NCBI RefSeq assembly: GCF_019312585.1
Contig: NZ_JAHWDP010000002.1
Coordinates: forward strand, 62,001-126,000
Length of the DNA: 64,000 nt
Source: Halomarinibacterium sedimenti
GTDB lineage: Bacteria > Bacteroidota > Bacteroidia > Flavobacteriales > Flavobacteriaceae
Direction of reading: 5' to 3'
Below the pieces are notes generated by a model. That model saw only the letters and a list, made by a program, of their open reading frames with translations, was not told the origin of the DNA and did not search any database. Position 1 is the first letter of the stretch. Each line of letters begins with the position of its first letter. Shown here one piece after another: positions 62,188 to 64,000 of the stretch. A program made the translations under genes and the position numbers.

Positions 62188-63906
62188 TCAATTTTGAGGC
62201 ATTTTATACATCTTGATGTTTTGAGAATTACCATTGTGATATAGTTCAGCAATGTAGATACCCTCCGATAATCCAATTTCACCTATATAAAATTGTTTCG
62301 AATCTCCCAGGTATTTAGAAAGTAGTTGTCGGCCGTGAATATCGTACAATATTAATTTTACTGGACCAATAACAATCCCATCTACGTAAATTGTGGAATG
62401 AAAGGGATTTGGATAAAGCGTTAAATTCTTATTTATTTTCTGATCATCATAGCCAAGGTTAATGCTATTATTATAGAATAAAACAACATCCTCTGACTCA
62501 TCAATCATCGTAATGTCCATAGCACCGTCATTATTTCGATCGTGGATTGTGGCGCACGCAGCCATCCCATTGGGCACAGTTGGATAAATTCTTGGATTTA
62601 TAAAAGTCCCTGAGCCGTCATTTTCCATCAGCACATAATTGGACTCACTTACGTTACTTGAAATAAAATCCAGATCGCCGTCACCATCAATATCACCCAG
62701 ATCGATGGCTACCGGGAAATCACCTACTAAATATTGCGCATCAAATTGCAGACCACCAGACCCATCAGTTCTTACTATTGAAATGTCGTCGGTAAACCTG
62801 TTTGCAATCGCAATATCCACAAAACCATCACCATTTAAATCTCCAATTGCCATCATCCAAGGGCCAGTACCCACAGAGACCGAATCGAATACCGTAAAGT
62901 TTCCTGTTCCATCGTTCAATAAACTCACCACATTATTACTATCATGAGTTGCCACGAGTAGATCCACATAGCCATCACCATTTAGATCTATTGCAGCTAT
63001 GGAAGTTTCACCAGCAAACCCCGAATCGATATTTATCGCCGGTTCAAAAAGGCCTGTTCCATCATTCATGAGTATCGAAATTGTGCTGGCAGCACGGTTG
63101 GCCGTAGCTATATCCTCCCAGCCATCTCCGTTGAAGTCGGCCACGGTAAGTCCACGAACCCCTTCACCGGTTTGGTAGTTGAATTCATTGCCAAAAATAG
63201 TTATGGCATCTCCAAACAGGACGTTTACTTGATCCGCATATGTACTACCAATGGCTATATCGATTAAGCCGTCATGATTAAAATCAGCACCGGCATTCGT
63301 ACTTGGTCCTTGGCCTGGCGGTAATTCAAAAATTATAAATGGATCATAACTATTATCTCCATCACTTAGTAACACGCGTATGTCGTCTGAATCTTCGGTG
63401 ATGACTACCAAATCCGAAAATTCATCATCATTGACATCACCGGCATAGGCTCCATAACAGGTTATATGACCTTCTCCTGGCTCCCTCATATCGATCTGGC
63501 CCACCAACTCCAAGTCGAGTGAAGCGGGCAATGATTTTGTCCAATAGCCGTAGCTAAATCCATTTGTAAGTGGCATACCTGCCGTATTCTTAATGCTGCT
63601 TGATAATCCAACTCTGACCCATTCGCCATAGAAAAAGTCTCTTAGAGGTGTAAACTTGACTACAGTTCCACCAGTAAGAAAGCTATAAGTGCCTTCCATA
63701 GGACCTGACCATCTCCCGTAAACCTGGAAAGTGCTTGGATTGACCGTTGCCTCATCGAGAGGCTCATTGAACATGATAAAGATTTCATCGCCCGGAGCAG
63801 TAATCAAAGATTGAGCAACGGGACTTGTCCCAATTACTTGAAGTGGTTGTGAAAATACATTGACAGCGCACAAAACAGCGCAAACGAGAGATAGTGTATA
63901 ATTCAT
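62188..63906 (-). CDS. Secreted FG-GAP/VCBS repeat protein with T9SS sorting domain
   Basis: I use the ATG at 63906 (572 residues), which gives a signal peptide MNYTLSLVCAVLCAVNVFSQ; a longer frame begins with an unlikely N-terminus. Residues of about 22-125 form an SbsA Ig-like domain (NEPLDEATVNPSTFQVYGRW). About seven FG-GAP/VCBS repeats follow, each with a calcium-binding D-x-D/N-x-D-G loop (ADFNGDGWEDI, IDLNGDGYVDL, GDIDGDGDLDF). The C-terminus is a type A sorting domain (LYPNPFHSTIYVDG ... LSEGIYIAELY). It is probably a surface protein that binds calcium or adheres. Base composition appears more GC-rich than in the neighbouring genes. Confidence 0.88.
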   Translation of the reverse strand: MNYTLSLVCAVLCAVNVFSQPLQVIGTSPVAQSLITAPGDEIFIMFNEPLDEATVNPSTFQVYGRWSGPMEGTYSFLTGGTVVKFTPLRDFFYGEWVRVGLSSSIKNTAGMPLTNGFSYGYWTKSLPASLDLELVGQIDMREPGEGHITCYGAYAGDVNDDEFSDLVVITEDSDDIRVLLSDGDNSYDPFIIFELPPGQGPSTNAGADFNHDGLIDIAIGSTYADQVNVLFGDAITIFGNEFNYQTGEGVRGLTVADFNGDGWEDIATANRAASTISILMNDGTGLFEPAINIDSGFAGETSIAAIDLNGDGYVDLLVATHDSNNVVSLLNDGTGNFTVFDSVSVGTGPWMMAIGDLNGDGFVDIAIANRFTDDISIVRTDGSGGLQFDAQYLVGDFPVAIDLGDIDGDGDLDFISSNVSESNYVLMENDGSGTFINPRIYPTVPNGMAACATIHDRNNDGAMDITMIDESEDVVLFYNNSINLGYDDQKINKNLTLYPNPFHSTIYVDGIVIGPVKLILYDIHGRQLLSKYLGDSKQFYIGEIGLSEGIYIAELYHNGNSQNIKMYKMPQN

Positions 63907-64000
63907 AATAAGTAAATTAATAGTTAATTTAGAATAAATATAAAAAAAGCAATAGTTTGAGGTTGCCAATTCATAAAGCCAATCATCCTTTAACTTCGTA

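Noticed and set aside
62100-62282. Small minus-strand open frame before the FG-GAP gene end
   Set aside because: It overlaps the FG-GAP coding end, is only 60 codons and has no family signal or start context.

Overview
The window looks like a chromosomal segment of a marine-type member of the Flavobacteriaceae (Bacteroidota). The evidence is: low GC content; promoter -7 boxes of the TAnnTTTG type instead of sigma70 boxes; type IX secretion C-terminal domains on two exported proteins; many Bacteroidota lipoproteins; menaquinone biosynthesis genes; and family variants typical of this group (fused E1 alpha/beta dehydrogenase, HD-PycTM protein, tandem DUF2061 protein). No rRNA or tRNA genes, insertion sequences or CRISPR arrays were seen.

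Layout. 0-5.6 kb (minus strand): a sulfate-activation operon (cysQ, DUF2061, cysC, cysD, cysN) runs into a hexapeptide acyltransferase and a truncated polysaccharide flippase, which suggests PAPS supply for sulfated surface polysaccharide. 5.7-13 kb: a giant outer-membrane phosphoesterase/beta-barrel lipoprotein, an HD-PycTM membrane protein and a GAF protein. 13-23 kb: mostly housekeeping and envelope genes (TlpA-like lipoprotein, SIMPL protein, rhomboid protease, LpxL-like acyltransferase, class V aminotransferase, glmM, ACP phosphodiesterase, gamma-glutamyltransferase, and an unknown four-TM protein). 23-34 kb: uvrA, a LOG-family protein, a T9SS nuclease, a peptidase-like beta-barrel protein, a small membrane protein, the 2-oxoacid dehydrogenase E1 and an SRPBCC protein. 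34-38 kb: asnB with its leader, then fabI and fabH, then a decayed scrap of a second asnB. 38-44 kb: LRR-like lipoprotein, GMC oxidoreductase pair, fhs and a DoxX-like protein. 44-51.3 kb: menB, menD, menF and a PaaI-type thioesterase, interleaved with a C1 peptidase, a CvfB-like S1 protein and small proteins. 51.4-60.4 kb: an LRR protein, then an alpha-glucan operon (glgE, maltokinase, glgB, GH31). 60.4-64 kb: an accessory, repeat-rich end.

Most notable observations. (1) asnB is preceded by what looks like a complete transcription attenuator: a 16-codon leader peptide with 7 Asn codons, three mutually exclusive RNA pairings and a U-tailed terminator. (2) A ten-unit 21-bp tandem array sits directly upstream of a small HTH/coiled-coil gene. 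Next to it is a small lipoprotein gene flanked by 11-bp inverted repeats and followed by a long imperfect hairpin that resembles an integron attC site. (3) Two near-identical 19-bp dyad sites lie in front of glgE and the GH31 gene and probably mark one alpha-glucan regulon. (4) A remnant of a second asnB lies beyond fabI/fabH. (5) Two unusual surface-protein fusions occur (phosphoesterase + Omp85-type barrel; catalytically degenerate M1-like peptidase + barrel), plus an HD phosphohydrolase fused to the Pycsar-effector membrane domain without an adjacent cyclase.

All calls come from reading the sequence and from family knowledge; no searches were run.
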